Shown: in pieces, positions 30,855-39,693 of the stretch | How the letters are laid out: every line of letters starts with the position of its first letter | Numbering within the stretch: position 1 is the stretch's first letter | Source of the DNA: Allokutzneria multivorans | GTDB taxonomy: Bacteria; Actinomycetota; Actinomycetes; Mycobacteriales; Pseudonocardiaceae | Assembly: GCF_039537405.1 (NCBI RefSeq) | Contig: NZ_BAABAL010000027.1 | Span: 99,334 to 163,333 of the forward strand | Reading direction: 5' to 3' | DNA length: 64,000 nucleotides | Translations under genes and position numbers: made by a program | Notes under the pieces: model-generated | What the model saw: only the letters and a program-made list of their open reading frames with translations | What the model was told of the DNA's origin: nothing | The model's database searches: none

Positions 30855-31707
30855 GCGGCGGCGCTACGACCTGAGCAGCTCGCTGCTGCGCCAGCTGCTG
30901 GGCGACCACCTCGACTCCGGGTACGCCGCCGCGCACCGCGAGCGCGCCGGACGGCCGGTGCCGTGGCTCGCCCAGCGGGTGTGGTTCGCGGTGGGCGCGC
31001 TGCTGCTCGGCTCGCTGATGGGCGTCGCGGCGGTGAACGCCGCCGCGCGCCAACCGGGCGCCGAGGAGACCAAGCGCGGGCTCGTCGCGGGCGTGCGCGC
31101 GGAACGCGCCGACACCGAGGCGCTCGCGCGCAGGGCCGCCGAGCTGGCCAAGCGGCTGGACGAGGCGCGCACCGCCGCGCTCACCGGGGACGGGCAGGGG
31201 CGCGCGGTGCTCGACGAGCTGGCCCGGCTCGAACGCGCCACCGCCGCGGTCCCGGTCACCGGCCCCGGCCTGCGCGTCACCGTGGGCGATCCGCCGGAGC
31301 GGCGCGGAACCCGCTCGCGCGAGAACATCCTCGACCGCGACCTCCAGGTGCTGGTCAACTCGCTGTGGGCGAGCGGGGCCGAGGCCGTCGCGGTCGGCGG
31401 GCACCGGTTGCAGCCCAGGACCGCCGTGCGCCAGGCGGGCGGGATGCTCGTGGACAACCGGCCGGTCACCCAGCCCTACGTGCTGGAGGCGATCGGCTCC
31501 CCCGAGGAGCTGGAGACCCGCTTCGTCGGCACCGACGGGCACGGGCGCTTCGCCACGTTCACCCAGCTCTACGGCACCACGTTCACCATCGAACGGGTCG
31601 GCGAGCTGCGGCTGGCCGCGGCACCCGCCGAGGAGCCCCGGCTCGCGGTCGTGCCCGCAGCGCCCATCGCCCCACCCACCGCTCCACCCACCACGACAGG
31701 GAGGTAG
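30847..31707 (+). CDS. DUF881 membrane-anchored protein
   Basis: A 286-residue protein with one N-terminal membrane span (about 43-62), a coiled coil (about 70-110, TKRGLVAGVRAERADTEALA) and the DUF881 domain (about 125-240, with LRVTVGDPPERR and LQVLVNSLWASGAEAVAVGG). A Pro/Ala/Thr tail follows. Orthologue by position of Rv1823. DUF881 proteins flank the small basic protein in many Gram-positives near division genes, and a structural role at the membrane is suspected. Confidence 0.88.
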   Translation: MPERRRYDLSSSLLRQLLGDHLDSGYAAAHRERAGRPVPWLAQRVWFAVGALLLGSLMGVAAVNAAARQPGAEETKRGLVAGVRAERADTEALARRAAELAKRLDEARTAALTGDGQGRAVLDELARLERATAAVPVTGPGLRVTVGDPPERRGTRSRENILDRDLQVLVNSLWASGAEAVAVGGHRLQPRTAVRQAGGMLVDNRPVTQPYVLEAIGSPEELETRFVGTDGHGRFATFTQLYGTTFTIERVGELRLAAAPAEEPRLAVVPAAPIAPPTAPPTTTGR

Positions 31708-31712
31708 TCGAG

Positions 31713-32045
31713 ATGATCGGCGTGATCGCCCTCGCCGTCGGGGTCGTGCTCGGCCTGTGGCTGGACCCGACCGTGCCCGACTGGGTCCAGCCGTACCTGC
31801 CGATCGCCGTCGTCGCCGCGCTGGACGCGGTCCTCGGCGGGCTGCGCGCCCGGCTGGACGGGATCTTCGACGCCAAGGTCTTCGTGGTGTCCTTCGTGTC
31901 CAACGTGCTGATCGCGGCGCTGATCGTGCTGCTGGGCGATGAGCTCGGCGTCGGCGGGCAGCTCTCCACGGCCGTGGTGGTGGTCTTCGGCATCCGCATC
32001 TTCGGCAACGCCTCGGCCATCCGCAGGCACCTCTTCAAGGCGTGA
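31713..32045 (+). CDS. Small basic protein (DUF1290) membrane protein
   Basis: A 110-residue protein of three hydrophobic spans: MIGVIALAVGVVLGLWL, LPIAVVAALDAVLGGLRARL and FVSNVLIAALIVLLGDELG, ending in a basic AIRRHLFKA. It matches the Sbp/DUF1290 family found beside DUF881 genes; positional equivalent of Rv1824. It lies between the two DUF881 genes, with the downstream start overlapping its stop. Confidence 0.9.
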   Translation: MIGVIALAVGVVLGLWLDPTVPDWVQPYLPIAVVAALDAVLGGLRARLDGIFDAKVFVVSFVSNVLIAALIVLLGDELGVGGQLSTAVVVVFGIRIFGNASAIRRHLFKA

Positions 32046-32755
32046 GGTGGAAGGTGGCTGAGCCGAAGGACGAGAAGGGGCACCGGCTGCTGTCGGGGTC
32101 GTTGATCGCGCTGCTGTGCCTGGCGCTGGGCCTCGCGCTGGTCACCCAGGTGCGCAGGACCCGCGCCGGGGACGCGCTCGCCGACCAGCGGCCGCAGGAC
32201 CTGGTGGTGCTGCTCGACGGGCTGCGCCAGCGGGAAGCCGCGCTGCACAAGGAGATCGCCGACTCCGAGGCCACGCTGCGCAGGCTGCGGGAGAGCGGTC
32301 AGGGCTCCACCGCCGCGCTGGAGGAGGCCAGGCGCAGGGCCACCGCGCTCGGCGTGCTCGCGGGCACCGTCGCGGCGGCGGGGCCGGGCGTGCGGGTGGA
32401 CATCACCGACCCACGCGGAAAGGTCGGCCCGGAGACGCTGCTGGACGCCGTGCAGGAGCTGCGGGCGGCCGGAGCCGAAGCGGTGCAGGTAGGGAGCGTG
32501 CGGACCGGCGTCGACTCCGCCTTCACCGGCTCGGCGGGGCGCCTCCGGCTGGACGGGACGGACCTGTCGGCGCCCTACGTGATCGTGGCCGTGGGGGACC
32601 CCCCTACGCTTGCCCAAGCGCTGAACATCCCCGGCGGCGTCGTGGACTCCGTGGAACGGGCCGGTGGTGGCTCCCGCCTCGCCCAGAGTGAACGTGTGGA
32701 GATCACCGCCTTGCGGCCCGAGCGGAGCCACAAATACGCTCGCCCGGCCGGTTGA
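32042..32755 (+). CDS. DUF881 membrane-anchored protein, second copy
   Basis: A 237-residue paralogue of the protein at 30847. It has one span (about 17-34), a coiled coil (QREAALHKEIADSEATLRRL) and a DUF881 domain (VRVDITDPRGKVGPETLLD to ALNIPGGVVDSVE). Positional equivalent of Rv1825. The GTG at 32042 overlaps the previous stop; a GTG at 32054 with AGGTGGAAG before it is the alternative. Confidence 0.88.
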   Translation: MRWKVAEPKDEKGHRLLSGSLIALLCLALGLALVTQVRRTRAGDALADQRPQDLVVLLDGLRQREAALHKEIADSEATLRRLRESGQGSTAALEEARRRATALGVLAGTVAAAGPGVRVDITDPRGKVGPETLLDAVQELRAAGAEAVQVGSVRTGVDSAFTGSAGRLRLDGTDLSAPYVIVAVGDPPTLAQALNIPGGVVDSVERAGGGSRLAQSERVEITALRPERSHKYARPAG

Positions 32756-32815
32756 CAGTAGGAGAGCCGACTGGCACTGAGCCGGTTTGCGTACGGGACG
32801 GGAGGAGAACGCTCG

Positions 32816-33199
32816 GTGGTTCCCGAGGACTTGAGGTACACAGAGCAGCACGAGTGGGTTGCCCGCACGGGTGAGGACACGGTGCGGATCGGCATCACCG
32901 ACTACGCCCAGAACCAGCTGGGTGACGTGGTCTTCGTCCAGCTGCCCGAGACCGGCAGGAAGGTCGCCGCGGAGGACGTCCTCGGCGAGGTCGAGTCCAC
33001 CAAGAGCGTCTCGGACATCTACGCCCCGCTGGCCGGCGAGGTCGTCGCGGTGAACGAGGCCGTGGTGACCGCGCCGGAGACCATCAACACCGACGCCTTC
33101 GGCGACGGCTGGCTGGTGGAGCTCAGGCTGGAGGACCCGGCCGCGGTGGACGGCCTGCTCGACGCGGCCGGGTACCGTGGGAAGATCAACGAAGGCTGA
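32816..33199 (+). CDS. gcvH: Glycine cleavage system H protein
   Basis: The lipoyl shuttle of the glycine cleavage complex, carrying the aminomethyl group between the P, T and L proteins; 127 residues, the family length. The lipoylated Lys is K63 in EVESTKSVSD. Other hallmarks are YTEQHEWV at the start and PETINTDAFGDGWLVEL near the C-terminus. The GTG at 32816 has GGAGGAG upstream. gcvP lies 3.5 kb downstream behind its own riboswitch; no gcvT is in the window. Rv1826 equivalent. Confidence 0.95.
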   Translation: MVPEDLRYTEQHEWVARTGEDTVRIGITDYAQNQLGDVVFVQLPETGRKVAAEDVLGEVESTKSVSDIYAPLAGEVVAVNEAVVTAPETINTDAFGDGWLVELRLEDPAAVDGLLDAAGYRGKINEG

Positions 33200-33329
33200 T
33201 CGGCGAAGCGTGATATCGATCTTTCGACGGCTGTTCGGCAAGCGGAGGAGCCAGGCCGGGCCTGCCACGGGCGGCACGGTAGGTTTGACCGACACTTCGC
33301 AGGATTCATCCAGGACGAGGAGAGCTCAG

Positions 33330-33782
33330 GTGAGCCAGAACGACGGGCCCGGCGGCGTCCCGCCGGAAGGCGCGGCCGAATCGACGTCGATCTTCCGAGC
33401 CGACTTCCTCGCCGACGTCGAGGGCGCCGAGGCAGCTCCCGCTCCCGCGCCGCCGGTCTCGGGCGTCGACGCCCTCCCGGCCGGTTCGGCGCTGCTGGTG
33501 GTCAAGCGCGGTCCCAACGCCGGTTCCCGGTTCCTGCTGGACCGGGACACCACCAGCGCCGGGCGGCACCCCGACAGCGACATCTTCCTCGACGACGTCA
33601 CGGTCTCGCGCAGGCACGCGGAGTTCCGCCGCGAGGGCGCTGACTTCGTCGTGGTGGACGTCGGCAGCCTCAACGGCACCTACGTCAACAGGGCCCCGGT
33701 GGACACCGCGGTCCTGTCCAACGGCGACGAGGTGCAGATCGGCAAGTTCCGGCTCGTGTTCCTGACGGGCCCGAACAACTAG
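33330..33782 (+). CDS. garA: FHA-domain signalling protein GarA
   Basis: A 150-residue cytoplasmic regulator that, in mycobacteria, binds and controls 2-oxoglutarate dehydrogenase, glutamate dehydrogenase and glutamate synthase unless phosphorylated by PknG or PknB. The FHA domain (about 52-145) is nearly invariant: SAGRHPDSDIFLDDVTVSRR and DVGSLNGTYVNR. The N-terminal phosphorylation motif reads ESTSIFRADF; the mycobacterial motif is ETTSVFRADF, so the PknG-site Thr is Ser here while the PknB-site Thr (T19) is kept. The GTG at 33330 follows GAGGAGAG; a GTG at 33210 would add 40 residues. Confidence 0.92.
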   Translation: MSQNDGPGGVPPEGAAESTSIFRADFLADVEGAEAAPAPAPPVSGVDALPAGSALLVVKRGPNAGSRFLLDRDTTSAGRHPDSDIFLDDVTVSRRHAEFRREGADFVVVDVGSLNGTYVNRAPVDTAVLSNGDEVQIGKFRLVFLTGPNN

Positions 33783-34517
33783 ATGACGGCGGCGGCCGGA
33801 CGGGCCAACAGCGGGGGTTCGAGCATCGGAGCGGTGCTCGCGCAGCTGCGGTCCGAGTTCCCGGAGGTGACGATCTCCAAGATCCGCTTCCTGGAGTCGG
33901 AGGGGCTGGTCCGGCCGGCGCGCACCTCCTCCGGCTACCGCCAGTTCGCCCGCTCCGACGTGGAGCGGCTGCGCTTCGTCCTCACCGCGCAACGGGATCA
34001 CTACCTCCCGCTGAAGGTGATCAAGGAGCAGCTGGACGCGGCGGAGAACGCGGGGATGACCGGGTACGGCACCGATCCGGCGGCGGCGCAGCTGTCGGTG
34101 GTGCCCTCGGCGCCCTCCCGTCCGGAGCTGCCGGACATCAGCAGGCGCGCCAGGCTCACCAGGGAGGAGTTCCTGGAGGCCACCGGGGTCGACGAGCGGC
34201 TGCTCGGCGAGCTCGAACAGCACGGCCTGCTCCGCCCCGGCGCCGCCGGGTTCTACGAGCAGGACGCGGTGCCGATCGCGCGCACCGCCAAGGAACTGAC
34301 GGGTTTCGGCATCGAGCCCAGGCACCTGCGGGCCTTCCGCTCCTCGGCCGACCGCGAGGTCGCGCTGCTGGAGCAGATCGTCGCTCCCGTTCTGCTGCAA
34401 CGAGATCCGCGTGCTCGTGAGCGCGCGGAGGAAATACTGGACCGGCTCGCGGCGTTGTCGGTGTCGTTGCACGCCATGCTCGTCAAGGTCGGTCTGCGCG
34501 GCGTGGCCAAGGGCTGA
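33783..34517 (+). CDS. ftsR: MerR-family regulator FtsR (Rv1828-like)
   Basis: A 244-residue DNA-binding protein with the MerR HTH at the N-terminus (SIGAVLAQLRSEFPEVTISK then IRFLESEGLVRPARTSSGYR) and a second winged-helix-like C-terminal domain (LTREEFLEATGVDERLLGEL). In Corynebacterium glutamicum FtsR activates ftsZ; in mycobacteria this is Rv1828. No Cys metal site is present. The ATG immediately follows the garA stop, so the two are coupled. Confidence 0.9.
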   Translation: MTAAAGRANSGGSSIGAVLAQLRSEFPEVTISKIRFLESEGLVRPARTSSGYRQFARSDVERLRFVLTAQRDHYLPLKVIKEQLDAAENAGMTGYGTDPAAAQLSVVPSAPSRPELPDISRRARLTREEFLEATGVDERLLGELEQHGLLRPGAAGFYEQDAVPIARTAKELTGFGIEPRHLRAFRSSADREVALLEQIVAPVLLQRDPRARERAEEILDRLAALSVSLHAMLVKVGLRGVAKG

Positions 34518-34633
34518 GAAACGCGCGCGGCGTGCCAGCCGGATCGCGGGTAGCGTCGGCGCTGGTGGTACGAGATGCTCGGTAACGGCGAGGTTTTCCC
34601 ACACGTGGAGAGCACTGGAGGAGGCGAGATCCG

Positions 34634-35107
34634 ATGAGCGAGATGCGCGTCGTCGGGGTGCGGGTCGAACTGCCCCACAACCAGCCGATCCTGTTGCTGC
34701 GCGAGACCGAGGGGGATCGGTACCTGCCGATCTGGATCGGCTCGGTCGAGGCCACGGCGATCGCCTTGGAGCAGCAGGGGGTGCGGCCAGCGCGGCCGCT
34801 GACCCACGACCTGCTCAAGGACGTGATCGGGGCGCTCGGGCGGGAGCTGGAGCAGGTGCGGATCACCGACCTGCAGGAGGGCACCTTCTTCGCCGAGCTG
34901 GTCTTCGACGGCGACCTGCGGGTCTCCGCGCGGCCCAGCGACTCGGTGGCGCTGGCGCTGCGGATCGGGGTGCCGATCCACGCCGAGGAGTCCGTGCTCG
35001 CCGAGGCCGGTCTGGTCATCCCGGACGAGCAGGAGGACGAGGTGGAGAAGTTCCGCGAGTTCCTCGACAACGTCTCGCCGGAGGACTTCGCCGCCCCGGA
35101 GAGCTAG
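34634..35107 (+). CDS. DUF151 bifunctional nuclease-family protein
   Basis: A 157-residue cytoplasmic protein of the BFN/DUF151 family: ILLLRETEGDRYLPIWIGSV and EATAIALEQQGVRPARPLTH at the N-terminus, and ARPSDSVALALRIGVPIHAE in the centre. Plant members have DNase and RNase activity; bacterial roles are poorly known. Rv1829 equivalent. ATG at 34634 after GGAGGCGAG. Confidence 0.9.
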   Translation: MSEMRVVGVRVELPHNQPILLLRETEGDRYLPIWIGSVEATAIALEQQGVRPARPLTHDLLKDVIGALGRELEQVRITDLQEGTFFAELVFDGDLRVSARPSDSVALALRIGVPIHAEESVLAEAGLVIPDEQEDEVEKFREFLDNVSPEDFAAPES

Positions 35108-35410
35108 CCCCGCCCCTGAACTTTCGTCCCTGACCGCCTCGGGCCTGCAACGTGCAGATCCGGGGCGTTTTCTTGTGCGCGGCCGTTCCGCGCGTCGTGG
35201 GTGCTTCTTCGTGCTCGGCGGGTGAAGATGAGATGCCTACACCGGGTGACCTGAAGGCCCCCTCGCGCGTGCAATAGTCGCGCTGCATGTTTCATGTGAA
35301 GCTCGCGCGCCCTGGTGACGCCGTTCTGCCCTGCGGGGTGGGCGGGGACGTGCCAGGCTGGGCGTGTTCTTGTCGTCGCTCTCCGTGTTCGGAGCCGACC
35401 TCGCGAGGAG

Positions 35411-35435
35411 AACCCTCGACCTTGAGTTGAGGGTT
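35411..35435. promoter_or_regulatory. MerR-type inverted repeat upstream of the second MerR gene
   Basis: Arms AACCCTC (35411-35417) and GAGGGTT (35429-35435) flank an 11-nt centre; the inner 19 bp CCTCGACCTTGAGTTGAGG resembles MerR-family operators. It lies in the 498-bp spacer 35108-35605, which has no gene I can support, about 170 bp before the MerR start. Confidence 0.45.
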
Positions 35436-35605
35436 CCTGTTGCCCGCGCGTCGCGTTGACCGCCCGCATGGCCGGTTCTACCGTCGAGTCCGAGCGAGTC
35501 CTTCCGGCGTGCACCGCCGGGAGGGTGCCGCGGCCGGCGGACCGAGGTGGATCGGTCCACACAGTCGGCGGCGCCGGTCCCCGGACCGGCCGAGGGGAGG
35601 CAGGC

Positions 35606-36169
35606 GTGGGCGAACAGGCGCCAATCCGGTTGAGCGCTGGCGAGCAGGGCGAGCTGTTCCCTGACATGTCCCTGCCTGACGAGATGGTCGGCTACCGGGG
35701 TCCGGCCGCGTGCCAGATCGCCGGGATCACCTATCGCCAGCTGGACTACTGGGCACGGACGGACCTCGTGGTCCCGACGATCCGCAGCGCGCACGGCTCC
35801 GGCAGTCAACGGCTGTACTCGTTCAAGGACATCCTGGTGCTCAAGGTGGTCAAGCGACTGCTGGACACCGGGGTCTCGCTGCAGAACATCAGGGTGGCCG
35901 TCGAGCACCTGCGCAGCCGCGGCGTGCAGGACCTGGCCAGGATCACGTTGTTCAGCGACGGCACCACCGTCTACGAGTGCACTTCGCCGGAGGAGGTCGT
36001 CGACCTGCTCCAAGGCGGCCAGGGCGTGTTCGGCATCGCGGTCAGCGGCGCCATGCGCGAGATCAGCGGCACCATCCACGCCTTCCCCGCCGAGCGCGCC
36101 GACGGCGGCGAGTGGGTCACCGAGACCCCCGACGAGCTCTCCCAACGCCGCGCCCGCCGCATCGGTTAG
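35606..36169 (+). CDS. MerR-family regulator (Rv1830-like)
   Basis: A 187-residue MerR-type regulator: MVGYRGPAACQIAGITYRQL and DYWARTDLVVPT form the HTH, followed by GSQRLYSFKDILVLKVVKRL and the coiled coil with SLQNIRVAVEHL. A C-terminal sensing domain contains VVDLLQGGQGVFGIAVSGAM. Equivalent by position of Rv1830, proposed to affect cell division and growth. The GTG at 35606 follows GAGGGGAGG; longer starts lack conservation. Confidence 0.9.
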   Translation: MGEQAPIRLSAGEQGELFPDMSLPDEMVGYRGPAACQIAGITYRQLDYWARTDLVVPTIRSAHGSGSQRLYSFKDILVLKVVKRLLDTGVSLQNIRVAVEHLRSRGVQDLARITLFSDGTTVYECTSPEEVVDLLQGGQGVFGIAVSGAMREISGTIHAFPAERADGGEWVTETPDELSQRRARRIG

Positions 36170-36173
36170 CAGC

Positions 36174-36278
36174 TGAATGACTCATTGAGGTACTTGAGCG
36201 CCCTCAATGACTCATTCAGCACGCTCAACGCCCTGAATGAGTCATTCAGGGCGTTCACCGGACCGAACGCGGCATTCG
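36174..36278. repeat. 30-nt-period intergenic array, array 4
   Basis: Three and a half units beginning 5 bp after the MerR stop: CTGAATGACTCATTGAGG, CTCAATGACTCATTCAGC and CCTGAATGAGTCATTCAGG, 30 nt apart, then a degenerate unit. It separates the MerR gene from the glycine riboswitch. Confidence 0.8.
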
Positions 36279-36378
36279 CTCGGGCGGGTCTTGAAAGTCG
36301 GAGTGCTCGTGTCGCGTCACAGTTGGGGCTGAGCGGTCAGGAACTCCAGGTAGGATTCGCGCGTAGTCGCTGATCCCA

Positions 36379-36609
36379 CGCGGGAGAGACCGTGACCGGC
36401 CGGGCGCTTCACCGGGCGGGCAACGGCGCCGAAGGAGCAACTCCTCCCCGGAACCTCTCAGGCACCCAGGACCGCGTGGGCAGACGCCTCTGGAAAGCGG
36501 GCCGTCCCGGGAGTCCCAGTCCCGGCACAGCGCCCCGCCGACGGTGCAAGCCTGGAGCCCCGGGCGAAGCTCTCAGGCACCCGGGAACCGGGTACGGACA
36601 GAGGGGGAG
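36379..36609 (+). ncRNA. Tandem glycine riboswitch
   Basis: Two adjacent glycine aptamers. Aptamer 1 (about 36379-36497) has GGGAGAGACC, GCCGAAGGAGCAA, AACCTCTCAGGCACC and AGACGCCTCTGG. Aptamer 2 (about 36498-36609) has GACGGTGCAAGCC, GAAGCTCTCAGGCACCCGGG and GACAGAGGGGG. These are the conserved core blocks of the class. A hairpin CCGGGC-AGCA-GCCCGG (36619-36634) follows and may be the expression platform. It would switch on gcvP when glycine is plentiful. Confidence 0.95.
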
Positions 36610-36668
36610 GGCCCCACACCGGGCAGCAGCCCGGCCGCGCGCCCTGAACCCTTGCCGGAGGCGAGAGC

Positions 36669-39566
36669 ATGACCCAGCCCACCCCCGACCGCATCCCGCT
36701 GGCCGCGCTGGAGCACGGCACCCCCTTCGCCGACCGCCACGTCGGTCCCCGGCCCGCCGAGCTGGCCAGGATGCTGGACGTGGTGGGCGTCGGCTCGCTG
36801 GAGGAGCTGGCCCAGCGCGCGGTGCCCGCGAGCATCCACGAGAAGGACCTGGCGCTGGCCCTGCCCGCCCCGGCGACCGAGGCCCAGGCGCTGGCCGAGC
36901 TGCGCGAGCTGGCCGGGCGCAACCGGCTGGCCGTGCAGATGATCGGCCTCGGCTACCACGGCACCATCACGCCGCCGGTGATCCGCCGCAACGTGCTGGA
37001 GAGCCCGGCCTGGTACACCGCGTACACGCCGTACCAGCCGGAGATCTCGCAGGGGCGGCTGGAGGCGCTGCTGAACTTCCAGACCATGGTCGCCGACCTG
37101 ACCGGCATGGACGTGGCCAACGCGTCGATGCTGGACGAGGGCACGGCCGCGGCCGAGGCGATGACGCTGCTTCGCCGGGCGGGCCGCTCCAAGTCGGCGA
37201 AGTTCGTGGTGGACGCGGACACGCTGCCGCAGTCGCTCGCGGTGATCGAGACCCGCGCCGAGCCGCTGGGCATCGAGGTCGTGGTGGCCGACCTGTCGCA
37301 GGGCATCGAGGGGCTGGGCCTCGGCGGTGACTACTTCGGCGTGCTGTTGTCCTACCCCGGTGCCTCCGGCGTTGTCCGCGACCTCGGCCCGGTGATCGAG
37401 GAGGCGCACGCACAGGGCGCGCTCGTCGCGGTCTCGGCCGATCTGCTGGCGCTGACGCTGCTGCGCGCGCCGGGGGAGCAGGGCGCGGACGTGGTGGTCG
37501 GCACCTCGCAGCGCTTCGGCGTTCCGATGGGCTTCGGCGGGCCGCACGCGGGCTACATGGCCGTGCGCAAGGGCTTGGAGCGCCAGCTGCCCGGTCGTCT
37601 GGTCGGTGTGAGCGTGGACGCGGACGGCAACCCCGCCTACCGCCTCGCGTTGCAGACGCGTGAGCAGCACATCCGCCGTGAGAAGGCCACCAGCAACATC
37701 TGCACCGCGCAGGTGCTGCTCGCGGTGATCGCCTCGATGTACGCGGTCTACCACGGTCCGGACGGGCTGAAGACCATCGCGACGCGCGCGCACCGCATGG
37801 CGACCGTGCTCGCCGCCGGTCTGTGCGAGAACAACATCGACGTGGTGCACGGCGAGTTCTTCGACACCGTGCTGGCCAGCGTTCCCGGCCGCGCCGCCGA
37901 GATCGTCTCCACCGCGCGCGAGCTGGGCGTGAACCTGCGCCTCGTCGACGCCGACCACGTGGGCATCGCCTGCGACGAGACCACCTCGCGCGACCACCTG
38001 TCGTTGGTGTGGAAGGCTTTCGGCGTCGTCGTGTCCGATGTGGACGTCCTGGACGCCGACACCGCCGACGGCATTCCCGCCGAGCTGCGCCGGACCTCGG
38101 AGTACATGACCCACCCGGTGTTCCACACGCACCGGTCGGAGACCTCGCTGCTGCGCTACCTGCGCGCGCTGTCGGACAAGGACGTCGCGCTGGACCGCAG
38201 CATGATCCCGCTGGGCTCCTGCACCATGAAGCTCAACGCGACCGCGGAGATGGAGCCGATCACCTGGCCCGGCTTCGCCGACGTGCACCCGTTCGCGCCA
38301 GTCTCCGACGCCGACGGCTACCTCAGCCTGATCGGCGATCTCGAGGGCTGGCTGGCCGAGGTCACCGGCTACGACGCCGTGAGCCTCCAGCCGAACGCGG
38401 GCAGTCAGGGCGAGTTCGCCGGTCTGCTGGCGATCCGCGCCTACCACCGCAGTCAGGGCCAGGACGCGCGCGACATCTGCCTGATCCCCTCCAGCGCGCA
38501 CGGCACCAACGCCGCGAGCGCGGTCATGGCGGGCATGCGGGTGATCGTGGTCCGCTGCGACGACAACGGCAACATCGACATGGACCACCTGCGGTCCACT
38601 GTGGACGAACACCGCGACGACCTGTCCGCGATCATGATCACCTACCCGTCCACCCACGGCGTGTACGAGGACACCGTGCGCGAGGTGTGCGCGCTGGTGC
38701 ACGACGCCGGCGGCCAGGTGTACGTGGACGGCGCGAACCTCAACGCGCTGATCGGCTTGGCGCGCATGGGCAAGTTCGGCTCCGACGTCTCGCACCTGAA
38801 CCTGCACAAGACCTTCTGCATCCCCCACGGCGGTGGCGGCCCCGGCGTCGGGCCGATCGGCGTGCGCGAGCACCTCGCGCCGTTCCTGCCCAACCACCCG
38901 CTCCAGCCCACCGCCGGTCCGGCCACCGGTGTCGGCCCGATCTCCGCGGCCCCGTGGGGAAGCGCGTCGATCCTGCCGATCTCCTGGGCCTACGTGCGGA
39001 TGATGGGCGGCGACGGCCTGCGCAGGGCGACCCTGACCGCGGTCGCGGCGGCCAACTACGTCGCGCGGCGGCTGGACGAGCACTTCCCCGTGCTCTACAC
39101 GGGCGAGGGCGGTTTCGTGGCCCACGAGTGCATCCTCGACCTGCGGCCGATCACCAAGGCCACCGGCGTGACCGTGGACGACGTGGCCAAGCGCCTCGCC
39201 GACTACGGCATGCACGCGCCCACGATGTCGTTCCCCGTCGCGGGCACGCTCATGGTCGAGCCCACCGAGAGCGAGGACCTGGCGGAGCTGGACCGCTTCT
39301 GCGACGCCATGATCTCCATCAAGGCGGAGATCGACAAGGTCGGTTCCGGCGAGTGGCCGGTGGAGGACAACCCGCTGCGCAACGCCCCGCACACCGCGGC
39401 GTGCCTGACCGGCGAGTGGCCGCACCCCTACACCCGGGCCGAGGCGGTCTACCCGGTCGGCACCGGCGCGCCGAAGATCTGGCCGCCGGTCCGGCGCATC
39501 GACGGCGCGAAGGGCGACCGCAACCTGGTCTGCTCCTGCCCGCCGCTGAGCGCCTACGGCGAGTAA
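36669..39566 (+). CDS. gcvP: Glycine dehydrogenase (decarboxylating), P protein
   Basis: The pyridoxal-phosphate enzyme that decarboxylates glycine and passes the aminomethyl group to the lipoylated H protein. At 965 residues it is the fused single-chain form. The N-terminal half starts DRHVGPRPAELARML; the PLP Lys is K714 in HLNLHKTFCIPHGGGGPG, and SAAPWGSASILPISWAYVRM lies downstream. The ATG at 36669 follows CCGGAGG. A tandem glycine riboswitch precedes it. Rv1832 (gcvB) equivalent. Confidence 0.97.
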   Translation: MTQPTPDRIPLAALEHGTPFADRHVGPRPAELARMLDVVGVGSLEELAQRAVPASIHEKDLALALPAPATEAQALAELRELAGRNRLAVQMIGLGYHGTITPPVIRRNVLESPAWYTAYTPYQPEISQGRLEALLNFQTMVADLTGMDVANASMLDEGTAAAEAMTLLRRAGRSKSAKFVVDADTLPQSLAVIETRAEPLGIEVVVADLSQGIEGLGLGGDYFGVLLSYPGASGVVRDLGPVIEEAHAQGALVAVSADLLALTLLRAPGEQGADVVVGTSQRFGVPMGFGGPHAGYMAVRKGLERQLPGRLVGVSVDADGNPAYRLALQTREQHIRREKATSNICTAQVLLAVIASMYAVYHGPDGLKTIATRAHRMATVLAAGLCENNIDVVHGEFFDTVLASVPGRAAEIVSTARELGVNLRLVDADHVGIACDETTSRDHLSLVWKAFGVVVSDVDVLDADTADGIPAELRRTSEYMTHPVFHTHRSETSLLRYLRALSDKDVALDRSMIPLGSCTMKLNATAEMEPITWPGFADVHPFAPVSDADGYLSLIGDLEGWLAEVTGYDAVSLQPNAGSQGEFAGLLAIRAYHRSQGQDARDICLIPSSAHGTNAASAVMAGMRVIVVRCDDNGNIDMDHLRSTVDEHRDDLSAIMITYPSTHGVYEDTVREVCALVHDAGGQVYVDGANLNALIGLARMGKFGSDVSHLNLHKTFCIPHGGGGPGVGPIGVREHLAPFLPNHPLQPTAGPATGVGPISAAPWGSASILPISWAYVRMMGGDGLRRATLTAVAAANYVARRLDEHFPVLYTGEGGFVAHECILDLRPITKATGVTVDDVAKRLADYGMHAPTMSFPVAGTLMVEPTESEDLAELDRFCDAMISIKAEIDKVGSGEWPVEDNPLRNAPHTAACLTGEWPHPYTRAEAVYPVGTGAPKIWPPVRRIDGAKGDRNLVCSCPPLSAYGE

Positions 39567-39594
39567 TACCTGGCTGGCTCATGTCGGGAGGGGC

Positions 39595-39693
39595 TACCCT
39601 GCCCGGCATGAGCTGGCGACATTGATCCAGAACTAGGGGTCCCCCGGGACCGCGGTCCTCCAGCGTCCGCGTCCCTTCTCCCGGGAAGACCCC
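39595..39693 (+). promoter_or_regulatory. Candidate leader-peptide attenuator before the MFS exporter
   Basis: A TACCCT hexamer (39595-39600) precedes an ATG at 39608 by 7 nt, as in leaderless messages, and opens a five-codon ORF, MSWRH, ending at 39625. Downstream are mutually exclusive helices: the 12-bp palindrome GGACCGCGGTCC (39647-39658), or GGTCC with GGACC around CCCG. A long-range pairing of GGGGTC (39636-39641) with GACCCC (39688-39693) covers the bases just before the MFS start at 39694. Confidence 0.4.

Noticed and set aside
36573..39425. A very long open frame opposite gcvP, and similar long antisense frames throughout
   Set aside because: They mirror codon bias of the real genes in GC-rich DNA; the proteins are low-complexity Arg/Ala/Gly/Val strings without domains.
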